Assembly: GCA_937124525.1 (NCBI GenBank)
Contig: CAKZLA010000575.1
Span: 1-14,979 of the forward strand
Source: an uncultured Desulfobacterium sp.
GTDB taxonomy: Bacteria > Desulfobacterota > Desulfobacteria > Desulfobacterales > Desulfobacteraceae
Direction of reading: 5' to 3'
Length of the DNA stretch: 14,979 bases
Of this stretch, positions 1 to 7,954 are shown in pieces. The notes beneath the pieces were generated by a model, which ran no database searches, was not told the DNA's origin, and was given only the letters and a program-made list of their open reading frames with translations. The translations under genes and the position numbers were made by a program. How positions within the stretch are numbered: the first letter of the stretch is position 1; the number at the start of each line of letters is the position of its first letter.

Positions 1-844
1 CGGCGGCCCCGCCCTCTTTTGAAGGGTAGGTCCCGATACGATATAATTGATTTCTTTCAATGACAGAGGAAATAATTTTGCCATTACAGTGGATGCCGTT
101 GATATGAGTATCCTCAATGATATTTTCCCGGATTTGAATATCACGGGCCTGCCCACTGATATAAATACCATGTTCTTTAAAGGAACGGGAAATATTATTG
201 CCGACCATGCGGGACCCACTGCTTTTATAATTCATGATCCCGTAATTCCGGATATCGTGGATATGACAGTCGAGAACACTGATGTTTATGCCATTTCCAA
301 TGGTGACACCCCTTTCAGCCCCCTTTATTTCAATATCTTTTAAAATCACATGGGCTGAATTTTCAATGAGAACACCATGGTCTCCATACCCACCCCGATC
401 TTGACGGTCAGGGTTCCAGGCATCAATGACAGTTTCCTTTGTCCCCACTACTATAACCGGATTTGTTGAAATTCCCTTTGCCCTGGAAATGCGTAATGTT
501 CCGTGATAGATCCCGGGAGACAAGCGGATCTCGGTCCCCGGCAGCACCTTTGAAATGGTCTGGCCGATTTTTTCCAGACCGTCCGACGGAGAAAAATCAA
601 TGACATCCGCCTTTGCCGTCCCAGTGGATAGCATCAGCATGCTTATGCCCATCCAAAGTCCGATTATCCAGAACAAAAATCGGGGCATCATTGGGACCGT
701 GTCTGCACAATCATTCCTTATTGAGTGTCGGTGTTCCAGCGGTATCAGACCTGCATTGCCGTTTGTTTGAAAAGAGCCCATGACTGAAAACAGATAAAGG
801 TAAATTCGCTGATAACGATCACATGATCTAAAAAACTCAGCCAT
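1..844 (-). CDS. Exported right-handed parallel beta-helix protein (partial, C-terminus cut by window edge)
   Basis: The frame is open from an ATG at 844 to the left edge (281 codons seen). Residues about 110-281 show the short, Ile/Asn/Gly-rich repeating pattern of parallel beta-helix (PbH1, pectate-lyase-like) proteins, for example HVILKDIEIKGAERGVTIGN and GNNISRSFKEHGIYISG. Such folds act as polysaccharide lyases, C5-epimerases or surface binders; the catalytic part is not visible, so activity is unknown. A signal peptide is evident at residues 53-79 (MPRF, then a hydrophobic core, ending in the AKA cleavage motif before DVIDF), so the protein is probably periplasmic or exported. The start is ambiguous. 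ATG 844 has a strong ribosome binding site, but it puts 51 residues before the signal peptide. The Met-Met pair at 691/688 gives a normal N-terminus but lacks a Shine-Dalgarno. It lies 126 bp downstream of a GT gene and would fit modification of the polysaccharide after export. Confidence 0.8.
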   Translation of the reverse strand, partial: MAEFFRSCDRYQRIYLYLFSVMGSFQTNGNAGLIPLEHRHSIRNDCADTVPMMPRFLFWIIGLWMGISMLMLSTGTAKADVIDFSPSDGLEKIGQTISKVLPGTEIRLSPGIYHGTLRISRAKGISTNPVIVVGTKETVIDAWNPDRQDRGGYGDHGVLIENSAHVILKDIEIKGAERGVTIGNGINISVLDCHIHDIRNYGIMNYKSSGSRMVGNNISRSFKEHGIYISGQARDIQIRENIIEDTHINGIHCNGKIISSVIERNQLYRIGTYPSKEGGAA

Positions 845-851
845 TGTGAGT

Positions 852-860
852 CCTCTCCTT
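852..860 (-). promoter_or_regulatory. Strong Shine-Dalgarno of the beta-helix gene
   Basis: The minus strand reads AAGGAGAGG, seven bases before the ATG at 844. It is the best ribosome binding site in the window and the main reason for choosing the long start of the beta-helix gene over the Met-Met pair at 691/688. Confidence 0.7.
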
Positions 861-970
861 TTTTTGTTTTGGGTCTTTGCGGATACGAGTGATTGGGATA
901 GATTATGGTGCTCAATTTTCAGTGTTTATGCATTGAAATCATGAATTTTCACACAAATCCGTGATGATCC

Positions 971-2140
971 TTATTTCTTACCACTGAAATTTTTGGTGAT
1001 TCTGTTATAGATGTTTACATAGGCATCGGCAACGGCATCCCAGGTATACTTTTCGGCATATCGGCAGATCCTGTACCCATCCCAGGACCTACCCAATGCT
1101 TTTTCAAATGCCCGGGTCAGAAGTTCCGGCCGGTTATCTTCCGTTAAAACACCCAGGCTATCGTTTGTTATAATTTCTGGAACCCCGCCAACGGCTGGAG
1201 AAACAACCGGGGTTCCGCAGGCCATGGCTTCCAGAATAATGGTGGGCCATCCTTCTGAATGGCTTGCCAGGGCCAGAAGATCTGCTGCCTGAAAATAATC
1301 CACCAGGCAATGGTGTTCAATGGCACCACAGAACAACACCCGCCCTTCCATGCCAAGTTCCTGCACTTGATGGTTCAATTGTTTTTTAAGGGAACCATTC
1401 CCCGCAAGGACAAGCCCCACACTGGACTCTAATTCCGACACAGCCTGAATCAGTTTATCCAGCCCTTTAACCGGTTCCAGACGTCCGACAAACACAATGA
1501 TTTTTTCCCAGTGTGACAACCCCAGTTTTTTTTTGGCCCGGGATTGACTGCCCGGATAAAACCGGTTGGGGTCCATTCCGTTGGGTATATGATAAATCCC
1601 CTTTTGTCTGCCTGTCAGAGCAATTACTTTTTTCTTTAATTTTTCAGATACCGTCACCACAGCATCTGCTTTTTTCAAGGTTTCTGCAATGAGATGTCTT
1701 CTTGCGGTATCACGGGCAATCATATTGATGTCCGACCCATGAACGGTGATCACTAATGGAATATTCCATTTTTCTGCAAACATGGCAGCGGCAAAGGCTT
1801 CGGGGTAGGCATAGTGGGCATGAATCAAAGAAATCCGGTTACGTTGGGATACCATTGCCTTTCGGGTCCAGTAATACACAAGCCGTCCATCCCATTGTTT
1901 AAACCATCGGGGAAAAGTCCAGAAAACAGGATTATCAATACTAAGCCCTTCATTAAGAGAGTGCCTTTGATATTGCCCCCTTGCAAGCCTTGCAAAATTT
2001 TGTCTGCCATCAAGGGGGGCCATAACCCGTACAGACCTCACCCGGGAAATAAGGTGTCGGGTCAGTTCTTTTACAAAAATTCCATGAAAGGGGTTTGCCC
2101 GGGTTGGATACAATGAGCTGTAGACCAGGATTTTATGCAT
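971..2140 (-). CDS. GT4 family glycosyltransferase
   Basis: A 389-residue GT-B retaining glycosyltransferase of normal GT4 length, predicted to be cytoplasmic or peripheral at the inner membrane, moving a sugar from a nucleotide-sugar donor to a growing glycan. Visible marks are HAHYAYPEA (107-115) and TVHGSD (132-137) in the acceptor-side domain, IPNGMDPNRF (185-194) in the linker, VGRLEPVKGLDKL (218-230) opening the donor domain, and a complete EX7E motif, E296 to E304, followed by AMACGTPVVSPAVGGVPEI. Donor and acceptor cannot be read from sequence. The frame extends upstream to a TTG at 2167, but MHKILVYSSLYP at 2140 is the natural start of the first beta strand and has a weak AGGC ribosome site, so I use 2140. 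It stands 174 bp from the preceding GT gene, behind a spacer holding repeats and a hairpin, so it may be transcribed or regulated separately. Confidence 0.9.
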   Translation of the reverse strand: MHKILVYSSLYPTRANPFHGIFVKELTRHLISRVRSVRVMAPLDGRQNFARLARGQYQRHSLNEGLSIDNPVFWTFPRWFKQWDGRLVYYWTRKAMVSQRNRISLIHAHYAYPEAFAAAMFAEKWNIPLVITVHGSDINMIARDTARRHLIAETLKKADAVVTVSEKLKKKVIALTGRQKGIYHIPNGMDPNRFYPGSQSRAKKKLGLSHWEKIIVFVGRLEPVKGLDKLIQAVSELESSVGLVLAGNGSLKKQLNHQVQELGMEGRVLFCGAIEHHCLVDYFQAADLLALASHSEGWPTIILEAMACGTPVVSPAVGGVPEIITNDSLGVLTEDNRPELLTRAFEKALGRSWDGYRICRYAEKYTWDAVADAYVNIYNRITKNFSGKK

Positions 2141-2152
2141 TTTTAAAGCCTG

Positions 2153-2175
2153 TTGCTCAATGAGCAAGTTTTTTT
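2153..2175 (+). terminator. Terminator-like hairpin read on the plus strand; leader hairpin on the minus strand
   Basis: The plus strand has TTGCTC-AAT-GAGCAA (6-bp stem, 3-base loop), then one G and seven T, the form of an intrinsic terminator. No plus-strand gene precedes it. It would stop antisense transcription coming out of the GT gene at 971-2140. On the minus strand the same hairpin lies just before the weak ribosome site of that gene and could affect its translation. Confidence 0.35.
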
Positions 2176-2196
2176 GTTACAGATATGGAAGAGGGG

Positions 2197-2281
2197 GCCT
2201 GACTTGTGTTATGGCCATTGTTGGTGGCGTTTCAGGTTCGTATCTGCTTTGGTCGATAGCGCCAATAACACGAGCCTGACT
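2197..2281. repeat. Spacer element: 8-bp direct repeats bounding imperfect inverted repeats
   Basis: GCCTGACT occurs at 2197-2204 and again at 2274-2281. Just inside lie inverted ends: GTGTTATGGCC from 2206 on the left, and GTGTTATTGGC read on the opposite strand inward from 2271 on the right (one-base gap). The arrangement of a direct repeat flanking terminal inverted repeats, about 77 bp repeat to repeat, resembles a worn miniature inverted-repeat element. It could also simply be an RNA hairpin in the GT-GT spacer. It has no coding capacity. Confidence 0.4.
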
Positions 2282-2314
2282 CCGTTATTTCAAAAATCAG
2301 TGCTAAGAACTTGA

Positions 2315-3505
2315 TCATCGCGTTATTCCATATTGCTTCAAAATAATGTGGGCATGATTCTTGGCGGAATAAATCGAGCTAACCTTTTGGGCAGCAGCTT
2401 TGCCCATGCGGTGCCGGAGCGGTTTATCTGACATCAGGTTTAATACCGCCCGGGCCATGGCGTTGGCATTTCCGGGGGGGACCAGAATACCGTCCTTTCC
2501 ATGCTCAATCACCTCGGCAGGCCCCCCGGCAGCAGTTGCCACCACAGCTTTTCCAAGGGCCATGGCCTCCAGAATTACCCGGCCAAAGGGTTCGGGTGAG
2601 GTGGAGGCATGTACCATGATATCACAGACGTTCACCACAGGAGCCACATTGGGACAATGGCCAAGAAAATGAACATGATCTGAAATACCCAGTGCAAGGG
2701 CCTGGGCCAGAAGATCATTCTTATACCCCGGATCATCATCCGGGGTGTCTCCGGCAATGTAAATTTCTGCCCGGGTTTCCTTCAATATCCGGGAACAGGC
2801 CTCCAGAAATATCCCATGTCCCTTCCATGGGACAAGGCATCCCACCATGCCGATGACCAGCCCATGTTGTGACACCGGCATGCCATGGGGCAAATCCTGA
2901 CGTCCGGCTGCGGCCAGTACAAAACCATCCACATCCAGACCTTCGGGAACAATGGATACGGCATCTTCTGCTATTGCCAAGGCACTAAGGCTGGATCGGA
3001 CAAATTTTGAAACCGGCAAAAAGTGGTCCACCATCAGGGCCAGCCATTTGGCGATTTTACTGGGATATTCCGGTGCTCTGACTTGAACAAGCACCTTTTT
3101 TTGCGCCAGAAAGCCAGCAATAATGCCATAATCATTAATCAAAATACTGTTGTTCAGGTGTAGAATGTCAATGTGATGTCGCCGGATGTAAAAAAAAATT
3201 CTTAAGATATAAATCCAGCCGGAAAACATAAAGTCCAGCAAGAAAGCCACATGACCGGCCCCCTTTGAGAACAGACGTGTCAGCCCTTTTTCAACAGGAG
3301 ATTGGGGCCCATACAGGCGATGCCGGGGAATAACCCCGGTGCAGACAACGTTGCCGCCTTTCTGGATAAGATCCTGATCGTAACCCGTGAGCAAGTGAAT
3401 TTCTACCCCGGATGTCGGATCAATCTCATCCACAAAGGTTTTTAAACTGGTCAGGGCTCCGCCAAATCCTCCACCACATTCCAGAATCAATATTTTCTGA
3501 CTCAT
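2315..3505 (-). CDS. GT4 family glycosyltransferase
   Basis: A 396-residue GT-B glycosyltransferase. The N-terminal domain opens ILILECGGGFGGALTSL (5-21), a glycine-rich acceptor-domain loop. A hydrophobic stretch at about 86-107 (ending WIYILRIFFYI) probably docks the protein on the inner membrane, where lipid-linked acceptors sit. HLNNS (116-120) follows. The donor domain begins about 217 (IGMVGCLVPWKGH) and carries a complete EX7E pair, E305 and E313, in SPEPFGRVILEAMALG, then GGPAEVIEHGKDGILVPPG. The start ATG overlaps the stop of the upstream GT as ATGA (3502-3505), so the two are translationally coupled and probably act in consecutive steps. Sugar specificity is not readable. The stop at 2315 is followed by a 174-bp spacer. 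Confidence 0.9.
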   Translation of the reverse strand: MSQKILILECGGGFGGALTSLKTFVDEIDPTSGVEIHLLTGYDQDLIQKGGNVVCTGVIPRHRLYGPQSPVEKGLTRLFSKGAGHVAFLLDFMFSGWIYILRIFFYIRRHHIDILHLNNSILINDYGIIAGFLAQKKVLVQVRAPEYPSKIAKWLALMVDHFLPVSKFVRSSLSALAIAEDAVSIVPEGLDVDGFVLAAAGRQDLPHGMPVSQHGLVIGMVGCLVPWKGHGIFLEACSRILKETRAEIYIAGDTPDDDPGYKNDLLAQALALGISDHVHFLGHCPNVAPVVNVCDIMVHASTSPEPFGRVILEAMALGKAVVATAAGGPAEVIEHGKDGILVPPGNANAMARAVLNLMSDKPLRHRMGKAAAQKVSSIYSAKNHAHIILKQYGITR

Positions 3506-4638
3506 TTTATCATCTCCGCCATGATCTGCCGATGTTTACTGGCGGCTGTTTTCCATTGGAACCGGGAGATATGCCGTCTGCCCTTGGCCATGAGATCCGT
3601 CCTTAGCTCTTTGTCCCGGAGCACCCGTAGCATGGCATTGCCCAGGGACTCTGGATCAGAGGCATCCGCAAGCAGGGCCGCCCGGCCCACCACCTCGGGG
3701 ATGCTGGCCGCATGGGAGGCCACCACAGGTGCCCCCAGGGACATGGCCTCAAGGGGGGGCAATCCAAATCCCTCAAACAGGGATGGGTACACAAAAAGGG
3801 CAGCCCCGGCATAAAGGCTGTCCCTTGTCATGTCATCCACATATCCCAGGAGTATGACCGCGTCATCCCTGTTCAGACCCAGAGTTTGACACTCAGAGCG
3901 TACCCGAGCCATAAAATGTTCCTGAACACCGCTCAACACAAGGGAAATCTTGGGTATAGATGTGTGAACCCGGGCAAAGGCCTTTAAAATCCCCAGGGTG
4001 TTTTTCCACGGACTTTCCGCACCCAGGGCATATACATAAGAAAACGGGGTGATTCCTGATCGGGCAAGTACCCTGTCTGTTTTTTCCCGATTCACAGGTT
4101 CATGGAAAAAGCTGGCACCATTGGGGATGACATGGGTTTTTGTGCCGGGATAATGAAATATCTTTTTAATGCGATGGGCACTGAAACGGCTCACCGTGAT
4201 TACTCCATGGGCATATAATTTTGTCATGGCTGGCACCCAGTACCGGTAATAGGCCTGCTCAATGAGATCTTTAAATTTTACTTTTTCCTGGAGCAGGGTG
4301 TCGTGGATGGTAACCACCTGGGGAAGACCTTTAAGGGGGAATGTCAAATTGGCCGGAGACCAGAACAGATCCACCATGGCGGAGTGCTGTTCCAGGAACC
4401 GGGGAAGTGCCCACCAGTCCCAGATGTGAATCCGGCTGCCCCTGGGGGAGGGTATTGCCTGCCATTGCACATGATTTTGTAATGTAAAATCCACATGGAC
4501 TGGCACTGGCACCTTTTCCGTAAAAAGGACAAAGGAGTCCTTTTGCTCCGGCCATGCCTTCAGGATTTCCATGAGATAGGCCGCCATTCCCCTTAATTCG
4601 GGAAGGGTCAGTATCCTTGCATCAATGCCAATGTGCAT
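3502..4638 (-). CDS. GT4 family glycosyltransferase (mannosyltransferase-like subgroup)
   Basis: A 378-residue GT-B protein that most resembles the GT4 group containing O-antigen mannosyltransferases such as WbaZ/MtfB. That subgroup call rests on the N-terminus MHIGIDARIL, the VVTIHDTLL motif (108-115), VITVSRFSAHRI (146-157), ALGAESPWKNTLGILKAF (204-221) and YPSLFEGFGLPPLEAMSLG. The EX7E pair is E289 and E297. The specificity remains a guess. The frame reaches a GTG at 4644, but ATG 4638 follows an AGCAGG/AGGTGA ribosome site that overlaps that GTG, so ATG 4638 is preferred. It is the first gene of a two-gene coupled unit (ATGA overlap with the next GT) and is preceded by a 418-bp gap carrying a MITE-like insertion, so its promoter should lie in or around that gap. 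Confidence 0.9.
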   Translation of the reverse strand: MHIGIDARILTLPELRGMAAYLMEILKAWPEQKDSFVLFTEKVPVPVHVDFTLQNHVQWQAIPSPRGSRIHIWDWWALPRFLEQHSAMVDLFWSPANLTFPLKGLPQVVTIHDTLLQEKVKFKDLIEQAYYRYWVPAMTKLYAHGVITVSRFSAHRIKKIFHYPGTKTHVIPNGASFFHEPVNREKTDRVLARSGITPFSYVYALGAESPWKNTLGILKAFARVHTSIPKISLVLSGVQEHFMARVRSECQTLGLNRDDAVILLGYVDDMTRDSLYAGAALFVYPSLFEGFGLPPLEAMSLGAPVVASHAASIPEVVGRAALLADASDPESLGNAMLRVLRDKELRTDLMAKGRRHISRFQWKTAASKHRQIMAEMIK

Positions 4639-4773
4639 TATCACCTGCTATTCGCTTATTTTGTCATAACGTGTTGAATTTATTAATACCAAAAAGTTGG
4701 GCATCAAAAAATCATGCTGATACTTTGTTTTGATTACAACATGTTATAAAAATGAGCGAAAAGGGGGTTATCA

Positions 4774-4922
4774 GTAAAATCGGGCTTGGTTCTAAGTTGG
4801 CCCACTTTGGCCAGCACCCATCAGATAATAGCCGTTAAGTAGCTGGATTTTAGCATAATATTTAATTGCTAACTGTTTGGTGCATATCCACTGGGCGAAG
4901 TTAGGACCAAGCCCGTAAAATC
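4774..4922. mobile_element. MITE-like non-autonomous insertion with 8-bp target-site duplication
   Basis: The element runs 4782-4914 (133 bp). Its ends are inverted repeats matching at 20 of 23 positions: left GGGCTTGGTTCTAAGTTG..., right, read inward on the other strand, GGGCTTGGTCCTAACTTC.... It is flanked by perfect direct repeats GTAAAATC at 4774-4781 and 4915-4922, as expected for a target-site duplication. An inner dyad TTAGCA/TGCTAA spans 4850-4872. There is no room for a transposase, so it must have been moved in trans. An 8-bp duplication with GG-starting ends is known for families such as ISL3 and IS1595, but I cannot assign the parent. It sits upstream of a GT gene, where it could bring or disrupt regulatory signals. 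Confidence 0.75.
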
Positions 4923-5003
4923 CATTATGGATCTTAATTTTGATGGTTTCGTAAGAAAATGTAATGTAACAGTGAAAAATTTTTGCATCCTTGTATAGTA
5001 TAG

Positions 5004-5029
5004 CCCAAAAGTACGTTACAGTTTTTGGG
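5004..5029 (-). other. Stem-loop just downstream of the fusion gene
   Basis: CCCAAAA at 5004-5010 pairs with TTTTGGG at 5023-5029, around a 12-base loop that can extend the stem by three more pairs. It begins 27 bases after the stop at 5057. On the minus strand it is not followed by a T run, so it is an imperfect terminator, an mRNA 3' stabiliser or a protein-binding dyad rather than a clear intrinsic terminator. Confidence 0.35.
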
Positions 5030-5056
5030 AAAAAGATCCTTCCAATGGGGAATGCT

Positions 5057-7954
5057 TTAAAAAAATTGTCTTAGAATTTCCAGGGCTTGCTCCGCCCGCC
5101 GTTCCCAGACATGTTCCAGGGCGGCTTGACGCCGGGCAACAGATGTCCGGGCAGGTTCTTTAAGGGCGGTCTGAACCGCTTTTTCAAAATCGTCACAGGT
5201 GGCGGCAATGCGAATACAGGGTTTTAAATCCGGATGCATGGCCACAGGGGTACTCACCACAGGGTTGCCCACGGCCAGGTAATCATACAGTTTAATGGGG
5301 TCCAGGGTGCGGGTTAGTGCATCCACCTTATGGGGCAGGATGGAAACCTGTGACTGGGCAAGCACCCGGGCCGCTTCAATGTATGGCAGGCTGCCCGTGA
5401 AATGAATGTTTTTTAAAGAACGTAAGGGTACCAGAAGTGCCCGGGGACAGATCACCGGACCAATGAGGAGGATCTGCCATTCCGGTCGTCGCCGGGCCAG
5501 ATCCGCCAGAAGGTTTACATCAAGCCGTTCGGTGATCTGGGACAGGTAGCTAAGGCAGGTAAACCCTATACCCGTGAATACCGGATGCAGGACAGCATCA
5601 ACAGGTGCGGGCCTGAACACCTCGGGATCTGTGGCATTGGGCAGATGAAACACCGTTGGACAATGTTTTCGGGCCCGTCTGCACAACTCGGATGAAACCC
5701 CAAAGACAAGGTCACATCGTTTGAGCAGGGTCGATTGATCTTTTTCAAGGGCTGTCTTTTGTCCCTTTGCCAGGTGATCCGGGAGTGCAGCCACCCAGTC
5801 GTCTGTCCAGTCATAGACAATCAGGTCTGCCCTGTCCCCCAGATGTTCCAGTATCCATAATTGGGAGGGATGATAAAGCCAGAGAATGTACCTGGAAAAA
5901 CCGGTTTTTTGGACCACTCGTTTGAACCGCCGTCCGGCCAAATACAGATTCAGCCTGTGAATTTTGGAAAAACTCCGAGCACCCGGCAAAAGTAACAACG
6001 GCGTATAAAGGGAAAAGTTGCCCCCCATGGCCACGGGATCACCGGATAATGCCCGGCGGTACTGCCGTCCCTTTAGGCTGTCTTGTGTCAATTCCACAGG
6101 ATTTTCCACAATGGTGGTAAGGGATAATGGGGGTTCCGCGTATATCACGTTTGGACCGCCCGGACTTTTTGCCATGTCATGGAGCAGACGCTGTTTTCGT
6201 TTCCAGAGTTCCGACCAGGGGTCCCAGGTCATGCAGACAATGTTTGGGACACCATGGCCTGATCCTGTGGGTAGAGGCCTTAATCGAAAACCGCTCTTAA
6301 ATCGACGCTGATTTTTACACAGGGTTTCCATGGCAAATATATCCACAACCCCGTCGGCGGTGTGAACGGTGCCCCGGTGGATGAGATCTGTGTTGTCTGC
6401 CCATGCATTCAACACAAGACCCGGCCTTCCCATGATCAGGCGGGAAGAGGTGCGGTCCGTCACAAGCCCCTGTTTCAGGGCTATATTAATGATTCTCACC
6501 GCATCCACCCGGAGAGGGAAGGTAGACAAATCCAGTGAATCCTTTATTTCCAGAAACCAGGGGGTCACAATAACATTCCGCTTCCAGATGATCCCATCCC
6601 GGCAATAGGTCATCCTGCATTCGTTACCGGCCAGGGATTCAATGGTACCCTGGCCGCCAAAGGGAGCTATCCACTGCCCTTTCACATGAATCAGGGGTGC
6701 CCAGATATTTTCCGTCTGGCGTTTTTCATGGGTGGCCGAGCCATATTTTCCAGGCCCCGGCCCCACGGGATACCGGAACAGGGGGGCCTTCTTAAAAAAA
6801 ACAAAATGGGGAGAAATTCCTACATCTGCGGCATACCCGGCTCCAGGTGCACCGGCAGCGCACACCAGGGAAAAGGACGAAGAACGAATGGACACAATTT
6901 CAGACCGGGGTAAGAAAGTGGTACCGGACGGCGGGGGCAGAGCCTTAGTCAAAAATGCCTGGTGGGGTTGTTGGAAAGGTGATGAATCAATATGAATCTC
7001 TGTCCGGGCAAGTAAAAGCCACACCAGGGCAAAGGCATTGTATACGGTGAGATGATGATAATCATACCACCCACACCGTTCTTCAACCGGGCGATCATTG
7101 AGTACCAGGGGAAGAAAGCCCCGGGAATCCATTCGGGCGGTGAGGCGTGCCAGGTTTTTCTCTTCAGCCCACTGGTAATGGATAGCCCTTTCCGGGTCAA
7201 GGATTCTGGCTGCCCTGAACAAATAAATGGCGCATGCCACACCGAATATCTGTCCTTGGCCTCTGCCAAGGCCTGTAACATCTCCGTCCGGAGCACACAC
7301 CGTTAGCAGCCATCGGGCCGCCCTGGTGCAGGCCCGGGTAATCCGGACAGGAGCCATTTTTTTCATTCGAAGCACCAGGCAGGCAGTGTAGGCATGATAC
7401 TGGCCCGGACGACTGATGCCGGGCAGATCATCAAAACAGCCGTCCCGGGTCTGGGCGGTCAGCACCCGGTCCAGGTGTTTCTCTGCATCACGGATATCCC
7501 CAGGACGATTTAAAAGAGTTCCCCGACGAAACAGGGCCAGTGCCCGCATGGCCACCCAGTTTATGGCCCCATGGGTATTGGTTTTCCATTGCAGTAGAGC
7601 TTGCTGCCACACTTGACGTTCTTCAGGGTTAAGATAATCTGCCATCAGCCCATAGGTTTCCACAAAGGCCAGATTATTAAAATCCCAATGATAATCCCAG
7701 GAACCAGGGGGATACTCGCCGGGGCTGGTACGAATATGAAATAAAATGGCGTTCCTGGCAGATTCCAGCAATTGGGCATCCGGCCCGGCAGAGTGGGTGA
7801 GGGCACAGGTCCAGGCAAAATGGGTGGTGGCATAATGATCTCCGATCACCCGCTGATCCAGGGGATCAAAAATGCCCCCCTGATCATAGGAAGACTCCTG
7901 GACCTGGCAATGGGCAAGCCAGTCTCGTATCTGTTTACATGGATCTGCTTTCAT
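5057..7954 (-). CDS. Fusion protein: heparinase II/III-like (polysaccharide lyase type) domain + GT4-like glycosyltransferase
   Basis: A continuous 965-codon frame. Residues 1-325 look like an (alpha/alpha) toroid: many amphipathic helices, with GSWDYHWDFNNLAF (84-97), DGCFDDLPGISRPGQYHAYT (171-190) and YDYHHLTVYNAF (297-308). Residues about 345-560 look like the beta-sandwich of heparinase II/III-type lyases (KRNVIVTPWFLEIKDSLDL, 458-476). Y186, H187, Y189, H300 and H301 are possible catalytic residues; I cannot align them. A short linker, RLRPLPTGSGHG, leads to a full-length GT-B module from about 569 (IVCMTWDPWSELWKRKQRLL). It carries VIYAEPP (603-609), IVYDWTDDW (712-720), LPNATDPEVF (771-780) and DPIKLYDYLAVGNPVVSTP (885-903), as in TuaH/GumK-like GTs. 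No signal peptide is present, so both domains should be cytoplasmic. Its start overlaps the upstream GT gene by 20 bp. The GT call is firm and the lyase-type fold likely, but its activity is unproven. Confidence 0.8.
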   Translation of the reverse strand: MKADPCKQIRDWLAHCQVQESSYDQGGIFDPLDQRVIGDHYATTHFAWTCALTHSAGPDAQLLESARNAILFHIRTSPGEYPPGSWDYHWDFNNLAFVETYGLMADYLNPEERQVWQQALLQWKTNTHGAINWVAMRALALFRRGTLLNRPGDIRDAEKHLDRVLTAQTRDGCFDDLPGISRPGQYHAYTACLVLRMKKMAPVRITRACTRAARWLLTVCAPDGDVTGLGRGQGQIFGVACAIYLFRAARILDPERAIHYQWAEEKNLARLTARMDSRGFLPLVLNDRPVEERCGWYDYHHLTVYNAFALVWLLLARTEIHIDSSPFQQPHQAFLTKALPPPSGTTFLPRSEIVSIRSSSFSLVCAAGAPGAGYAADVGISPHFVFFKKAPLFRYPVGPGPGKYGSATHEKRQTENIWAPLIHVKGQWIAPFGGQGTIESLAGNECRMTYCRDGIIWKRNVIVTPWFLEIKDSLDLSTFPLRVDAVRIINIALKQGLVTDRTSSRLIMGRPGLVLNAWADNTDLIHRGTVHTADGVVDIFAMETLCKNQRRFKSGFRLRPLPTGSGHGVPNIVCMTWDPWSELWKRKQRLLHDMAKSPGGPNVIYAEPPLSLTTIVENPVELTQDSLKGRQYRRALSGDPVAMGGNFSLYTPLLLLPGARSFSKIHRLNLYLAGRRFKRVVQKTGFSRYILWLYHPSQLWILEHLGDRADLIVYDWTDDWVAALPDHLAKGQKTALEKDQSTLLKRCDLVFGVSSELCRRARKHCPTVFHLPNATDPEVFRPAPVDAVLHPVFTGIGFTCLSYLSQITERLDVNLLADLARRRPEWQILLIGPVICPRALLVPLRSLKNIHFTGSLPYIEAARVLAQSQVSILPHKVDALTRTLDPIKLYDYLAVGNPVVSTPVAMHPDLKPCIRIAATCDDFEKAVQTALKEPARTSVARRQAALEHVWERRAEQALEILRQFF

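Larger units (their letters stand above)
4639..5056. other. Intergenic gap with MITE-like element and dyads, no gene
   Basis: An AT-rich non-coding stretch between the fusion gene and the next GT. It holds the 133-bp inverted-repeat element at 4782-4914 and a dyad at 5004-5029. On the minus strand, between the element and ATG 4638, I see only weak promoter-like hexamers (TTGATG, 16 bases, TAATAA), not good enough to call. No tRNA, CRISPR or credible small ORF was found. Confidence 0.7.

Noticed and set aside
47..343. 98-codon open frame on the plus strand near the left edge
   Set aside because: It is the reverse of the beta-helix gene, whose minus frame stays open over the whole stretch and shows clear repeats and a signal peptide.
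2141..2167. TTG start at 2167 for the GT ending at 971
   Set aside because: The added nine residues fall in a hairpin, lack a ribosome site and precede the normal GT N-terminus MHKILVYSS.
6200..6320. Possible frameshift joining two separate genes in the fusion
   Set aside because: The frame is continuous, with sensible protein on both sides of the linker (about 6250-6290), and no stop or obvious new ribosome site plus start marks an independent GT gene; without reads an assembly error cannot be fully excluded.
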